A stretch of DNA of 57,519 nt from NCBI GenBank assembly GCA_937924405.1, contig CALDVW010000020.1:1-57519 (forward strand). The letters are read 5' to 3'. This document shows, piece after piece, positions 8,674 to 16,835 of the stretch (position 1 is its first letter; each line of letters begins with the position of its first letter). A program made the position numbers and the translations under genes. Source of the stretch: an uncultured Lysobacterales bacterium. Its GTDB lineage: Bacteria; Pseudomonadota; Gammaproteobacteria; Xanthomonadales; SZUA-36. A model generated the notes under the pieces. It did no database searches. It was not told the origin of the DNA and worked only from the letters and a program-made list of their open reading frames with translations.

Positions 8674-9602
8674 TGTCTGCCTCACCGCACAACGCGGTAA
8701 CCGTCAACGATGTCGGTCCACGGGACGGTTTGCAAAATCAGCCGAAAATCCTGACACCGGCAGAGCGGGTGAAACTCGTCAAAGCGCTTCTTGGCGCCGG
8801 CATGACCCATGTGGAAGTTGGCGCCTTCGTGTCCCCGAAAGCCGTACCTGCGATGGCCGGAGCGGATGAAGTGCTGGCCGGCCTGGCGGGGGCTGGTGAT
8901 AATACGGTTTTGACCGTGTTGATACCAAATGTCAGGGGTTATGAACTGGCCGCCGCCGCCGGGGCGAAGAGTGTTTGCATGGTGCTTTACGGCAGTGATG
9001 CCATGGCGCAGGCCAATGCCGGCATGAGTCGTAAACAGGCCGAGGACGCTACAGCTGAAATCCTGCAACAGGCGCACTCCGACGGTGTGCGGGTGATTTC
9101 AACCATCGCGGTAGCATTCGAATGCCCGTTTGACGGCCCGGTGGAGCCGCAACTGGTAGCTGAAATCGCCAGCCGGTTCCTGGAACTGGGCACGGATGAG
9201 CTGTGTATCGCCGACACCATCGGCGCCGCCAACCCGCAACAGGTCCGGTCACTGACACAGGCGCTGGTGGATCGGCATGGCGCAGAGCAAATCGGTTGCC
9301 ATTTCCACGATACCCGGGCCATGGGACTGGCGAACGTTTTCGCCGCAGCCGAGTCTGGAATCCGGAAATTTGACGCATCGATTGGCGGGCTCGGTGGCTG
9401 TCCTTTTGCGCCGGGTGCTTCCGGAAACGTGGCCACTGAAGACGTCGTGATGATGCTGGAACAGATGGGACACGATACCGGGATCGACCTGGATGGTTTG
9501 ATGCGCGCCTCTGAACTGGCGCAGGATTTGACAGGTACCGCGCCGGGAGGGCGGGCCAGTGCCTGGATTAAACAAGACGTGATGAAACGGAGAACAAGAT
9601 GA
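8670..9602 (+). CDS. Hydroxymethylglutaryl-CoA lyase family enzyme
   Basis: A 310-residue TIM-barrel lyase of the HMG-CoA lyase family, which splits 3-hydroxy-3-methylglutaryl-CoA to acetoacetate and acetyl-CoA. Catalytic and metal residues are present: Arg18 and Asp19 in GPRDGLQNQ, His211 and His213 in CHFHD, and Cys244 in GGLGGCPFAPGASGN followed by ATED. The loop after the second strand reads GAFVSPKAVPA where classical enzymes have TSFVSPKWVPQ, so the acyl pocket may differ. It overlaps the CoA-transferase upstream and hyuA downstream, both by ATGA. No isovaleryl-CoA or methylcrotonyl-CoA genes of leucine breakdown are present, so a role in a special catabolic route is likely. Confidence 0.88.
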   Translation: MMSASPHNAVTVNDVGPRDGLQNQPKILTPAERVKLVKALLGAGMTHVEVGAFVSPKAVPAMAGADEVLAGLAGAGDNTVLTVLIPNVRGYELAAAAGAKSVCMVLYGSDAMAQANAGMSRKQAEDATAEILQQAHSDGVRVISTIAVAFECPFDGPVEPQLVAEIASRFLELGTDELCIADTIGAANPQQVRSLTQALVDRHGAEQIGCHFHDTRAMGLANVFAAAESGIRKFDASIGGLGGCPFAPGASGNVATEDVVMMLEQMGHDTGIDLDGLMRASELAQDLTGTAPGGRASAWIKQDVMKRRTR

Positions 9603-11659
9603 GTTTTCGCTTGGGTGTGGATGTGGGCGGTACGTTTACCGACCTGTTGTTGATTAACGAAGAGTCCGGCGAGACTTTCACCGCGAAAGTGCCGTCTACG
9701 CCCGAGGATTCCTCCATTGGCGTACTCAATGGCGTCGAACGTATTTGCGCTGAATCCGCCGTGGACCCGAAGCAAGTCCGCCGGGTAATGCACGGCACCA
9801 CGGTAGCGACCAATGCGGTATTAACCGCCCGGGGCGCCAGCGTAGGCCTGGTCACGACCAAGGGCTATAAGCACACTTTACAGGTGGCCAGGTCTTTCTG
9901 TCCCGGTGGTCTTGGCGGCTGGGTCAGCTATATGAAGAAGCCTCTGCTGGCGCCGCTGGAGCTGACCATCGAGGCGGATGAACGTATTGCGGCTGATGGC
10001 AGCGTGGTTTCGGGCCTGGATAAGGAGGCACTGAAATCCGACCTGCGGGCACTGCGTGACACCGGCCGGGTTGAAGCGCTGACCATTTGCTTCATCAATG
10101 CCTACGTCAATGGTGAACATGAAGTCGCGGCCCGGGATGTTGCCAGGGAAGTGTTCGGCGATGTGCCGATCTCCATTTCATCCGAGGTGGTGCCAGAAAT
10201 GCAGGAATACGAGCGCACCGAGACCACGGTGGTCAATTCCTACGTGCGGCCGGAGGTGTCCAAGTACCTCAATAACCTCCAAAAATCTCTCGAGGAGACC
10301 ATGGGTGAAAACTTGCAGCTGTCGATTTTGCGCTCGGACGGAGGCCTGGCGTCATCACGCGGTGCTGCCGACTCACCCGTCAACATGTTGTTGTCCGGGC
10401 CGGCCGGAGGCGTAACGGGCGCTATTTATTTTTGCAGCCGCGCAGGCTACGGCGACATTCTCACCTTCGATATGGGAGGGACATCGACAGATGTTGCCTT
10501 GATCCAGAACTCGAAAGCGCGAATCCGTCGCGAGACCCGTGTTGGCGATGTCACGGTGCGTGCACCGTCGGTCGATGTCCGCACGGTGGGCGCTGGCGGT
10601 GGTTCGATCGCTTTTGTACCTGAACTGACCCGGGCTCTGCGCGTCGGGCCCGAGTCCGCCGGCGCGGTGCCGGGACCGGCCGCTTACATGAAGGGTGGTG
10701 ATCAACCTACCGTCTGCGATGCCAATGTGGTCCTGGGCTATCTGCCCTCAGATGTCCAACTGGGCGGCAAGATGTCCATCAACAAGGACGCAGCCGAAGC
10801 CGCAGTGCAAAAAGTGGCCGACGGAATGGGCATCAGCCTGATGGAAGCGGCCGAGGGCATCATCAAGATTGTCAACGAATCGATGTTCGGTGCCTTACGG
10901 CTGGTGTCGGTCGAGCAGGGCTTCGACCCGCGAGATTTCGCACTGGTGGCTTTTGGCGGCGCCGGGCCGTTGCACGGCAATGCGATGGGCATACTGACTG
11001 AAGCCTGGCCGGTGATCATTCCACCCGGGCCGGGCGTGTTATGTGCTTATGGCGACGCCACTACGGCAGTCCAGGACGAAGCATCGCGGACCTATGTCTC
11101 CAAGGCCGAGGACCTGACACCGGAGCAATTGATGGCGGACCTTGAAGAACTTCACGAGCGCGCTGCCGTCTCCCTTGACGCCGATGGCATTGCCCGCGGA
11201 GACCAGGAAGTCATCTACCAGGCGGATGTCCGCTACGCCGGCCAGGCATTCCAGATCACGATGGATTTCAGCGGTGATGAGTTGATGGCCAAAGGTCTTG
11301 CGCTGCTCACCGACCGATTCGACGAGGAGCATGAGCAATTGTTCACTTTCGCCCTCGGCGAAGATCATGAACTGGTCATGATTCGCGCCATCGTTCAGGC
11401 TTCTGCAAAGGCTATCGCACAGGAATCCGTGGGCCGTGCCGAGGCCAGCCTGGAAGACTGCAAGATTCATGACTCACGTTTCTACCATGAGGGCGACTGG
11501 CATGATGCCGTGATCTATGATCGCGATCTGTTACATACGGGCCTGGTGGTGCCCGGGCCATCCATTGTCGGCGAAATGGATTCCACCACGGTCATTCTGC
11601 CGGGCTTTGAGGCCCGGGTGGATGAATACGGCAACCTGTTGATCAACCCGGTCGCGTAA
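9599..11659 (+). CDS. Hydantoinase/oxoprolinase subunit A (HyuA family)
   Basis: A 686-residue protein with the Hydant_A_N and Hydantoinase_A domains. The N-terminal GVDVGGTFTD (6-15) is the ATP-binding motif of the family, HGTTVATNAVL follows near residue 63, and the second domain carries DMGGTSTDV and GAGGGSIAF. Family members use ATP to open or carboxylate cyclic amides, lactams or ketones (N-methylhydantoinase, 5-oxoprolinase, acetone and acetophenone carboxylases), working with a B subunit encoded immediately downstream. Here the two genes are 11 bases apart. Which reaction is catalysed is not shown by the sequence. Confidence 0.9.
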   Translation: MSFRLGVDVGGTFTDLLLINEESGETFTAKVPSTPEDSSIGVLNGVERICAESAVDPKQVRRVMHGTTVATNAVLTARGASVGLVTTKGYKHTLQVARSFCPGGLGGWVSYMKKPLLAPLELTIEADERIAADGSVVSGLDKEALKSDLRALRDTGRVEALTICFINAYVNGEHEVAARDVAREVFGDVPISISSEVVPEMQEYERTETTVVNSYVRPEVSKYLNNLQKSLEETMGENLQLSILRSDGGLASSRGAADSPVNMLLSGPAGGVTGAIYFCSRAGYGDILTFDMGGTSTDVALIQNSKARIRRETRVGDVTVRAPSVDVRTVGAGGGSIAFVPELTRALRVGPESAGAVPGPAAYMKGGDQPTVCDANVVLGYLPSDVQLGGKMSINKDAAEAAVQKVADGMGISLMEAAEGIIKIVNESMFGALRLVSVEQGFDPRDFALVAFGGAGPLHGNAMGILTEAWPVIIPPGPGVLCAYGDATTAVQDEASRTYVSKAEDLTPEQLMADLEELHERAAVSLDADGIARGDQEVIYQADVRYAGQAFQITMDFSGDELMAKGLALLTDRFDEEHEQLFTFALGEDHELVMIRAIVQASAKAIAQESVGRAEASLEDCKIHDSRFYHEGDWHDAVIYDRDLLHTGLVVPGPSIVGEMDSTTVILPGFEARVDEYGNLLINPVA

Positions 11660-11670
11660 GGAGAGGAATC

Positions 11671-13536
11671 ATGCCAGCCAGAATTATTGAAACCAATACC
11701 GCTCCGTTCCAGCGCATCGATGTGGATACGGTAACCGTAGATATCATTGAAAACGCCTTGCGCAATGCACGCGAAGAAATGGACGCCGTCCTTTTTCGCA
11801 CCGCCATGAGCCCGGGTATCCGGGAGCAGGGTGATTGCTTCCCGATGATTGCCAACAAGGACGGCAAAATGGTCGTCGGCCAGTTCGGCTCCTTCATTCA
11901 CGGCTTCACCGAAGCCTATGACGCCGAACTCGAAGAAGGCGATGTCATTCTGACCAACGATCCTTACCTGTGCAACGCGGCGGTCTCGCATTTACCCGAC
12001 TGGATTGTCCTGGTGCCGATTTTCAAGGACGGACGCCATATTGCCTGGTCCGCGATGTTCGGTCACATGTCGGACAACGGCGGAATGGTGCCGGGATCCA
12101 TTCCGATCCAGGCCGAAACCATTTTCCAGGAAGGCATTCGGATTCCGCCGACCAGGTTGTACAAAAAAGGCGTACTGCAGTCCGATGTGCTGGAGTTGAT
12201 CCTGCACAACGTGCGCACACCACAATGGAACCGCTTCGATCTCAATGCCCTGGTTGCCGCCTGTAACACAGCAGCCAAGCGTTGTATCGAGATGGCCGGG
12301 CGCTTCGGTGACGACACTTTTTATACCACCATGGAAATCATGCTCGAGCGCAATCATATGGCGATGGAGGCGATCATCAACATGCTGGTTCCTGAAGAGC
12401 CCCGGGTGTTCGAGGACTACGTATGTGATGATGGGGTCGGTATGGGCCCTTACAAGATCCGCTGCAAAATGTGGCGGGAGGGATCGAAAGCCATTTTCGA
12501 TTTCGAAGGCACCGACCCGCAGGCTCAGAGCTCGATCAACTTCTACCTGAACGAGGACATGTTCAAAATGTTCTTCGGTTCATTCACGATCAACTTGGTT
12601 GATCCACAGATACTGTTCAATGACGGCTTCTATGACCTGGTCGATGTCCGTATTCCGCAGGGTACGTTGTTGAAACCGAACTATCCGGCGGCGCTTTCGG
12701 GTCGTACCCATGCACTGGGCAGGATTTTCGACGTAATGGGTGGTTTACTGGGCCAGGGTGCTCCGGAGGCAATGAATGCAGCCGGTTTCTCGGATTCACC
12801 CCACCTGTTTTACGCGGGTTACGACGACAATGGCGAGTGGTTCCAGTTGTTCCAGATCGGTTTTGGCGGCATCCCCGGACGGCCGGTGGGTGATGGCCCG
12901 GATGGTCATTCCTTGTGGCCCGGCTTCACCAATGTACCCAACGAGTTTATCGAAGCCTATTTTCCACTGAGAATAGAACGTTACGAAACTATTGCGGACT
13001 CTGGCGGCGCCGGCCTGCACCGTGGCGGCAACGGCCTGACCGTTGCTTATCGCTTCCTCAATGAAGGGACCATCTCGGTCCATGATGAGCGCTGGCTGAC
13101 CTACCCCTGGGGCGTCAACGGAGGCGAGCCGGGGATGCGCTCCAGTAAACGCCTGGTGCGCGGTGATGGCAGTGAGCAATGGCTGGGTGCGAAATCCGAG
13201 GGAATCAAGGTGAAGAAGGGTGACCTGTTGTACTTCAACACCTGGGGTGGCGGCGGCTGGGGCGATCCCTACGATCGTGACCCCGAACTGGTACGAGCCG
13301 ACGTGGCCAGCAGCCTGGTCAGCCCCGAGGGGGCGAAACGCTATGGCGTGGTGATCGCCGCTGATGGCTCTGTCGACCAGGCCGCTACCGATGCCCTGCG
13401 GGCTAACCTCAGGGCGGAACGGGGTGAACCCGGCCTGTTCGACTTTGGCGGCACCATCGAGGAGATCAAGGCACGCTGCCGGGATGAGACCCATCTTGAA
13501 CCTCCATCCCCGCCAACATTTGCCCAGGTCGGCTAA
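11671..13536 (+). CDS. Hydantoinase/oxoprolinase subunit B (HyuB family)
   Basis: A 621-residue Hydantoinase_B protein, the partner of the preceding HyuA. Typical segments are FRTAMSPGIREQGDCF near the N-terminus, EGDVILTNDPY, HLPDWIVLVPIF and the Gly-rich GDLLYFNTWGGGGWGDP near the C-terminus. A strong ribosome site (AGGAGAGG) precedes ATG 11671. Length is in the usual range of about 520-650. The stop shares one base with the next start (TAATG), which binds the amidohydrolase gene to this operon. Confidence 0.9.
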   Translation: MPARIIETNTAPFQRIDVDTVTVDIIENALRNAREEMDAVLFRTAMSPGIREQGDCFPMIANKDGKMVVGQFGSFIHGFTEAYDAELEEGDVILTNDPYLCNAAVSHLPDWIVLVPIFKDGRHIAWSAMFGHMSDNGGMVPGSIPIQAETIFQEGIRIPPTRLYKKGVLQSDVLELILHNVRTPQWNRFDLNALVAACNTAAKRCIEMAGRFGDDTFYTTMEIMLERNHMAMEAIINMLVPEEPRVFEDYVCDDGVGMGPYKIRCKMWREGSKAIFDFEGTDPQAQSSINFYLNEDMFKMFFGSFTINLVDPQILFNDGFYDLVDVRIPQGTLLKPNYPAALSGRTHALGRIFDVMGGLLGQGAPEAMNAAGFSDSPHLFYAGYDDNGEWFQLFQIGFGGIPGRPVGDGPDGHSLWPGFTNVPNEFIEAYFPLRIERYETIADSGGAGLHRGGNGLTVAYRFLNEGTISVHDERWLTYPWGVNGGEPGMRSSKRLVRGDGSEQWLGAKSEGIKVKKGDLLYFNTWGGGGWGDPYDRDPELVRADVASSLVSPEGAKRYGVVIAADGSVDQAATDALRANLRAERGEPGLFDFGGTIEEIKARCRDETHLEPPSPPTFAQVG

Positions 13537-14132
13537 TGCCTGACCTGGATCGGGAATCGCAGGGTCTGGGCGCCCGCCCGGCCCTGCTGATCGTCGATAT
13601 GATCAACAGTTTTACCGACCCGGAATGTCCCCTCGGTTCGGAGGCCGGCGACGTGGTGGAGGCGAATCGCCAGCTGTTGCACGCCTTCAGGGAGAAAAGC
13701 CTCCCTGTTGTTTTCACGACAGTCGTATACCACGACGCCAGCCAGGCGCGGGTCTTCCGTGACCGGATTCCTGCCCTGGATGTTCTCGAACCGGGGACCC
13801 GCTGGGTGCAGGTCGACTCCCGTCTCGAACCGGCGGAGAGTGAGCCGGTCATAGAAAAACAATGGGCTTCAGGGTTTTTCAAAACAGGCCTCGATGACTA
13901 CTTGCGAGGAGCCGGCGTGGACTCGCTGGTTGTCACCGGCCTGACCACCAGTGGGTGCGTGCGTGCCACCGCCGTGGATGGTCTGCAACACGATTTCAAG
14001 GTGGTCATTCCGGCTGAAGCCGTGGGCGACCGCAACCCGGAGGCGCATCGCGCCAACCTGTTCGACCTGAACGCAAAATATGCAGATGTGCTAGATTTGG
14101 AGCAGGTGCTCAGGCTGATAGAGAACCTGTAG
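13536..14132 (+). CDS. Isochorismatase-family cysteine amidohydrolase
   Basis: A 198-residue cytosolic hydrolase of the isochorismatase-like fold. The Asp-Lys-Cys triad is visible as Asp21 (LIVDMINSF), Lys108 (EKQWASGFF) and Cys141 (TTSGCVRATA). That pattern, including SGCVRATA, resembles N-carbamoylsarcosine amidohydrolase, which removes a carbamoyl group from ureido acids formed by ATP-dependent hydantoinases. Its place directly after HyuA-HyuB supports a sequential ring-opening then amide-cleavage scheme, but other amidases of this family are possible. TonB-dependent receptor coding begins 81 bases later. Confidence 0.85.
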   Translation: MPDLDRESQGLGARPALLIVDMINSFTDPECPLGSEAGDVVEANRQLLHAFREKSLPVVFTTVVYHDASQARVFRDRIPALDVLEPGTRWVQVDSRLEPAESEPVIEKQWASGFFKTGLDDYLRGAGVDSLVVTGLTTSGCVRATAVDGLQHDFKVVIPAEAVGDRNPEAHRANLFDLNAKYADVLDLEQVLRLIENL

Positions 14133-14213
14133 GAGGCCGCCATGCGGCAAATTGCGGGCTTGACCCGACCTATTAATAATAAAAACAATGACATATCAAC
14201 TGTGGAGGACGAT

Positions 14214-16784
14214 ATGAGACTTGGACTAACCGGAAAGTGCATCGCCGCGTTCCTATTCGCTGCTACATTCGACACGGTTTCTGCCCAGACCAGCGCCAGC
14301 GATGGCGTAATGGAAATCGAAGAGGTAACGGTAACCGCCCGCCGCAGGCAGGAGAGCCTCAGGGATGTTCCCGGTACCGTCACGGCCCTGACCGCAGAGA
14401 CCCTGGCAAGCGCCGGAGTACAGCGTGCCACCGATTTTATCCGCCTGACGCCCGGCGTGAGCCTGGTCGATGCGGCCGAAGTGGGTGATACGCAGGTCAA
14501 CATTCGTGGTATCAACGGCGCGCGCGATGCGGAAAACAGCTTCGCTTTCATCATCGACGGTGTGCTGTACACCAACCCTGCTGCATTTAACCGTGAGTAC
14601 ACCGACCTGCAACAGATCGAAGTTTTCAAAGGTCCGCAGGGCGCCATCTATGGCCGTAACGCGGCCGCCGGCGCAATTATCGTGACGACGACGATGCCCA
14701 GTGAGGAATTCGAAGTACACGGAACCGTCAGCGGAGCCCAGGACAGCACTTACCTGGTCAAGGCTTCGGCATCTGGCCCCATGGGTGACAATTGGAAGTG
14801 GCGGCTGGCGGGCGACTGGCGCGAAACAAACGGTTATTACAGAAACAGTTTCCAGAATGGGGCCTCGATTGTCGATGCCCTCGAAAGCTACAACGTTAAC
14901 GGACGTCTGGTCTGGGAACCCAGTGATAACCTGACCCTGGACATGAAATTACGACTTGGCAAGGTGGATGCGTCTTCCATCACGTTCAACTCGACGTTCA
15001 ACCTTCCGGTGTTTGCCGCGGCGTTGGACAATCCACCCGCATACCAGAATGTCAACGATTTTGATTTTCAGTTCGACGCCAACATCATTTCTGACAACGA
15101 CCAGGATTCCACCGAGTTCTCGACCAAACTCGATTACGGTATGGACGGGATGACCCTGACCGGATGGTTCCTGTACAGCGACGTTGAAAACGACCTGATC
15201 TCCGACGGAACCTCGGCGGCCTTTGGTTTCTACAACGTCGATCCGGTCTGCCAACAGACTGCCTCCAACCTGTCGGGCTACCCCTTGCTGGCTCCACAGT
15301 TCATCGGCCAGACTCCAACGGGTGTGATTTTCGATCCCAACGGCTCATTCCTCGGGGCATATACACCGACTACCTGCGACGGGATCCAGGAACAGGTACG
15401 TAACCAGAAAGACTACAGTGTTGAACTGCGCCTGGCTTCCGATACAGACAGTGCAGTCCAGTGGATGGCGGGCATATATCTGCTAGATATCGACCGCGAA
15501 GTCGGTGTGTCCCTGAACAAGGACAGCGGAATGCCGCCCATCCGCGGTCTGTTCCAGCCCGAACCCGGCCCGAATTCGACAGCATCGCTGGCTCATGACC
15601 AGTTTGACAGCGAAGTATTCGCAATCTTCGGTCAGCTCGAATGGGACGTGAGCGATAGCGTGGAACTGTCATTGGCGCTGCGCTACGACAGGGAAAAACG
15701 GAAGGTTTCGAGCCTGGTGCCGTTCGATGCAAGGCAATCCTACATCGATCTCGATTTCGACGGCATCTACAACGACCCGCTCAATCCCGCCCTGAGCAGT
15801 CTGATCAACGACACTGGCACGATTCCGGACAAGGAAGACACCTTCTCGGAGTTTCAGCCAAAAGTCGCTGTCAGATGGGACGCCACGGATAACACGTCCC
15901 TGTATGGCAGCTGGGGCGTGGGCTTCAAAGCGGGCGGATTCAACAATTCGGGCAGTGCGGCAACCGTCGGTATCTTTATCAACGGTTTTATCAACTGCTT
16001 CAACCCGCTTGGCAACTGCTACGCCGATGATTTGGGTGTGCCGCTGCCCGTGATCGAGGACGATTTCGACAAGGAAACATCCAGTGCCTTCGAAATCGGT
16101 TTTAACAGCTTTGTAATGGACGGCCGTTTACAGTTGAACGGTGCGGCATACTACACTGAAGTCACGGATATGCAGTTTTTCGAGTTCTTTGTCGGGACTT
16201 TCGGATTGCTGCGCGTCGTCTCTAACATAGACAAGGTCGACATCAGCGGCCTGGAACTGGGCGCCAACTACGTTCTAAACGAAAACTGGCGTTTCTACTT
16301 CGGCGGCAACTGGCTCGACAGCGAGATCAAGGAAAACAGCTCACGTCCGGATACCGTGGGCAATAAGGCGCCGTATACGCCGGATTACACGGTCAATTTC
16401 AGCGCCGATGTCAATTACCCGATCACCGATTCCCTGTCGTTTCTGGGCAGGCTGGATGCCCGTTGGGCCGGTGCTACGTGGTTTCACACGGTACAGGAGG
16501 GCAACCGCCCGACCATATTCATGCCGCTGTTCGACCTTGGCTTCGGCGAAGGTTCAGCACCACTGGGTATAGCGGAGTATTCCGTCTCCAGGCGTGATGC
16601 CTATACCATCGTGGACTTGAGGTTAGGGATCGGCGGAGATAACTGGACGCTGACCGCCTTCGGCACGAATCTGACGGACGAGCACTATCTGGAAGAAGTG
16701 ATTCCAGCGCCGGAATTCGGCGGTTCGTTCGACCACCCGGGATCACAACGCCGTTACGGCCTCGAGCTCAGTTTTCAATACTGA
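14214..16784 (+). CDS. TonB-dependent outer-membrane receptor
   Basis: An 856-residue outer-membrane transporter. The signal peptide covers about residues 1-25 (MRLGLTGKC start, hydrophobic core, VSAQ cleavage region). A TonB box EEVTVTA and a plug domain with VNIRGI and EVFKGPQGAIYGRNA follow, then a large beta-barrel ending in an aromatic residue. I choose ATG 14214 because of GTGGAGGAC just upstream and the clean signal peptide; the frame from 14142 adds unrelated residues. It belongs to the broad group used for complex organic ligands rather than a recognisable siderophore type. The link to HyuAB and the sulfatase suggests that it imports the cluster's substrate. Confidence 0.93.
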   Translation: MRLGLTGKCIAAFLFAATFDTVSAQTSASDGVMEIEEVTVTARRRQESLRDVPGTVTALTAETLASAGVQRATDFIRLTPGVSLVDAAEVGDTQVNIRGINGARDAENSFAFIIDGVLYTNPAAFNREYTDLQQIEVFKGPQGAIYGRNAAAGAIIVTTTMPSEEFEVHGTVSGAQDSTYLVKASASGPMGDNWKWRLAGDWRETNGYYRNSFQNGASIVDALESYNVNGRLVWEPSDNLTLDMKLRLGKVDASSITFNSTFNLPVFAAALDNPPAYQNVNDFDFQFDANIISDNDQDSTEFSTKLDYGMDGMTLTGWFLYSDVENDLISDGTSAAFGFYNVDPVCQQTASNLSGYPLLAPQFIGQTPTGVIFDPNGSFLGAYTPTTCDGIQEQVRNQKDYSVELRLASDTDSAVQWMAGIYLLDIDREVGVSLNKDSGMPPIRGLFQPEPGPNSTASLAHDQFDSEVFAIFGQLEWDVSDSVELSLALRYDREKRKVSSLVPFDARQSYIDLDFDGIYNDPLNPALSSLINDTGTIPDKEDTFSEFQPKVAVRWDATDNTSLYGSWGVGFKAGGFNNSGSAATVGIFINGFINCFNPLGNCYADDLGVPLPVIEDDFDKETSSAFEIGFNSFVMDGRLQLNGAAYYTEVTDMQFFEFFVGTFGLLRVVSNIDKVDISGLELGANYVLNENWRFYFGGNWLDSEIKENSSRPDTVGNKAPYTPDYTVNFSADVNYPITDSLSFLGRLDARWAGATWFHTVQEGNRPTIFMPLFDLGFGEGSAPLGIAEYSVSRRDAYTIVDLRLGIGGDNWTLTAFGTNLTDEHYLEEVIPAPEFGGSFDHPGSQRRYGLELSFQY

Positions 16785-16787
16785 CAT

Positions 16788-16821
16788 GAGGGAGCGGGCC
16801 GCGTCCGCGATTGAAACCGCG
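16788..16821. repeat. REP-like hairpin, divergent copy
   Basis: The short gap between receptor and sulfatase genes carries GGAGCGGGCC, GCGTCCGCGATT and a Gly/Cys-rich tail closely matching the REP-like sequence at 138-176 over its first 24 bases. The stem GCGGGC/GTCCGC has one wobble pair. It lies within a presumed operon, where such hairpins often stabilise the upstream transcript or reduce read-through. Confidence 0.55.
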
Positions 16822-16835
16822 AGGTAGAGGCTATT

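Noticed and set aside
9599-14132. Creatinine/N-methylhydantoin pathway as a firm name
   Set aside because: HyuAB plus a carbamoyl-sarcosine-like amidase would fit, but there is no creatinine deaminase or sarcosine oxidase, and the linked CoA-transferase, lyase, receptor and sulfatase are not part of it.
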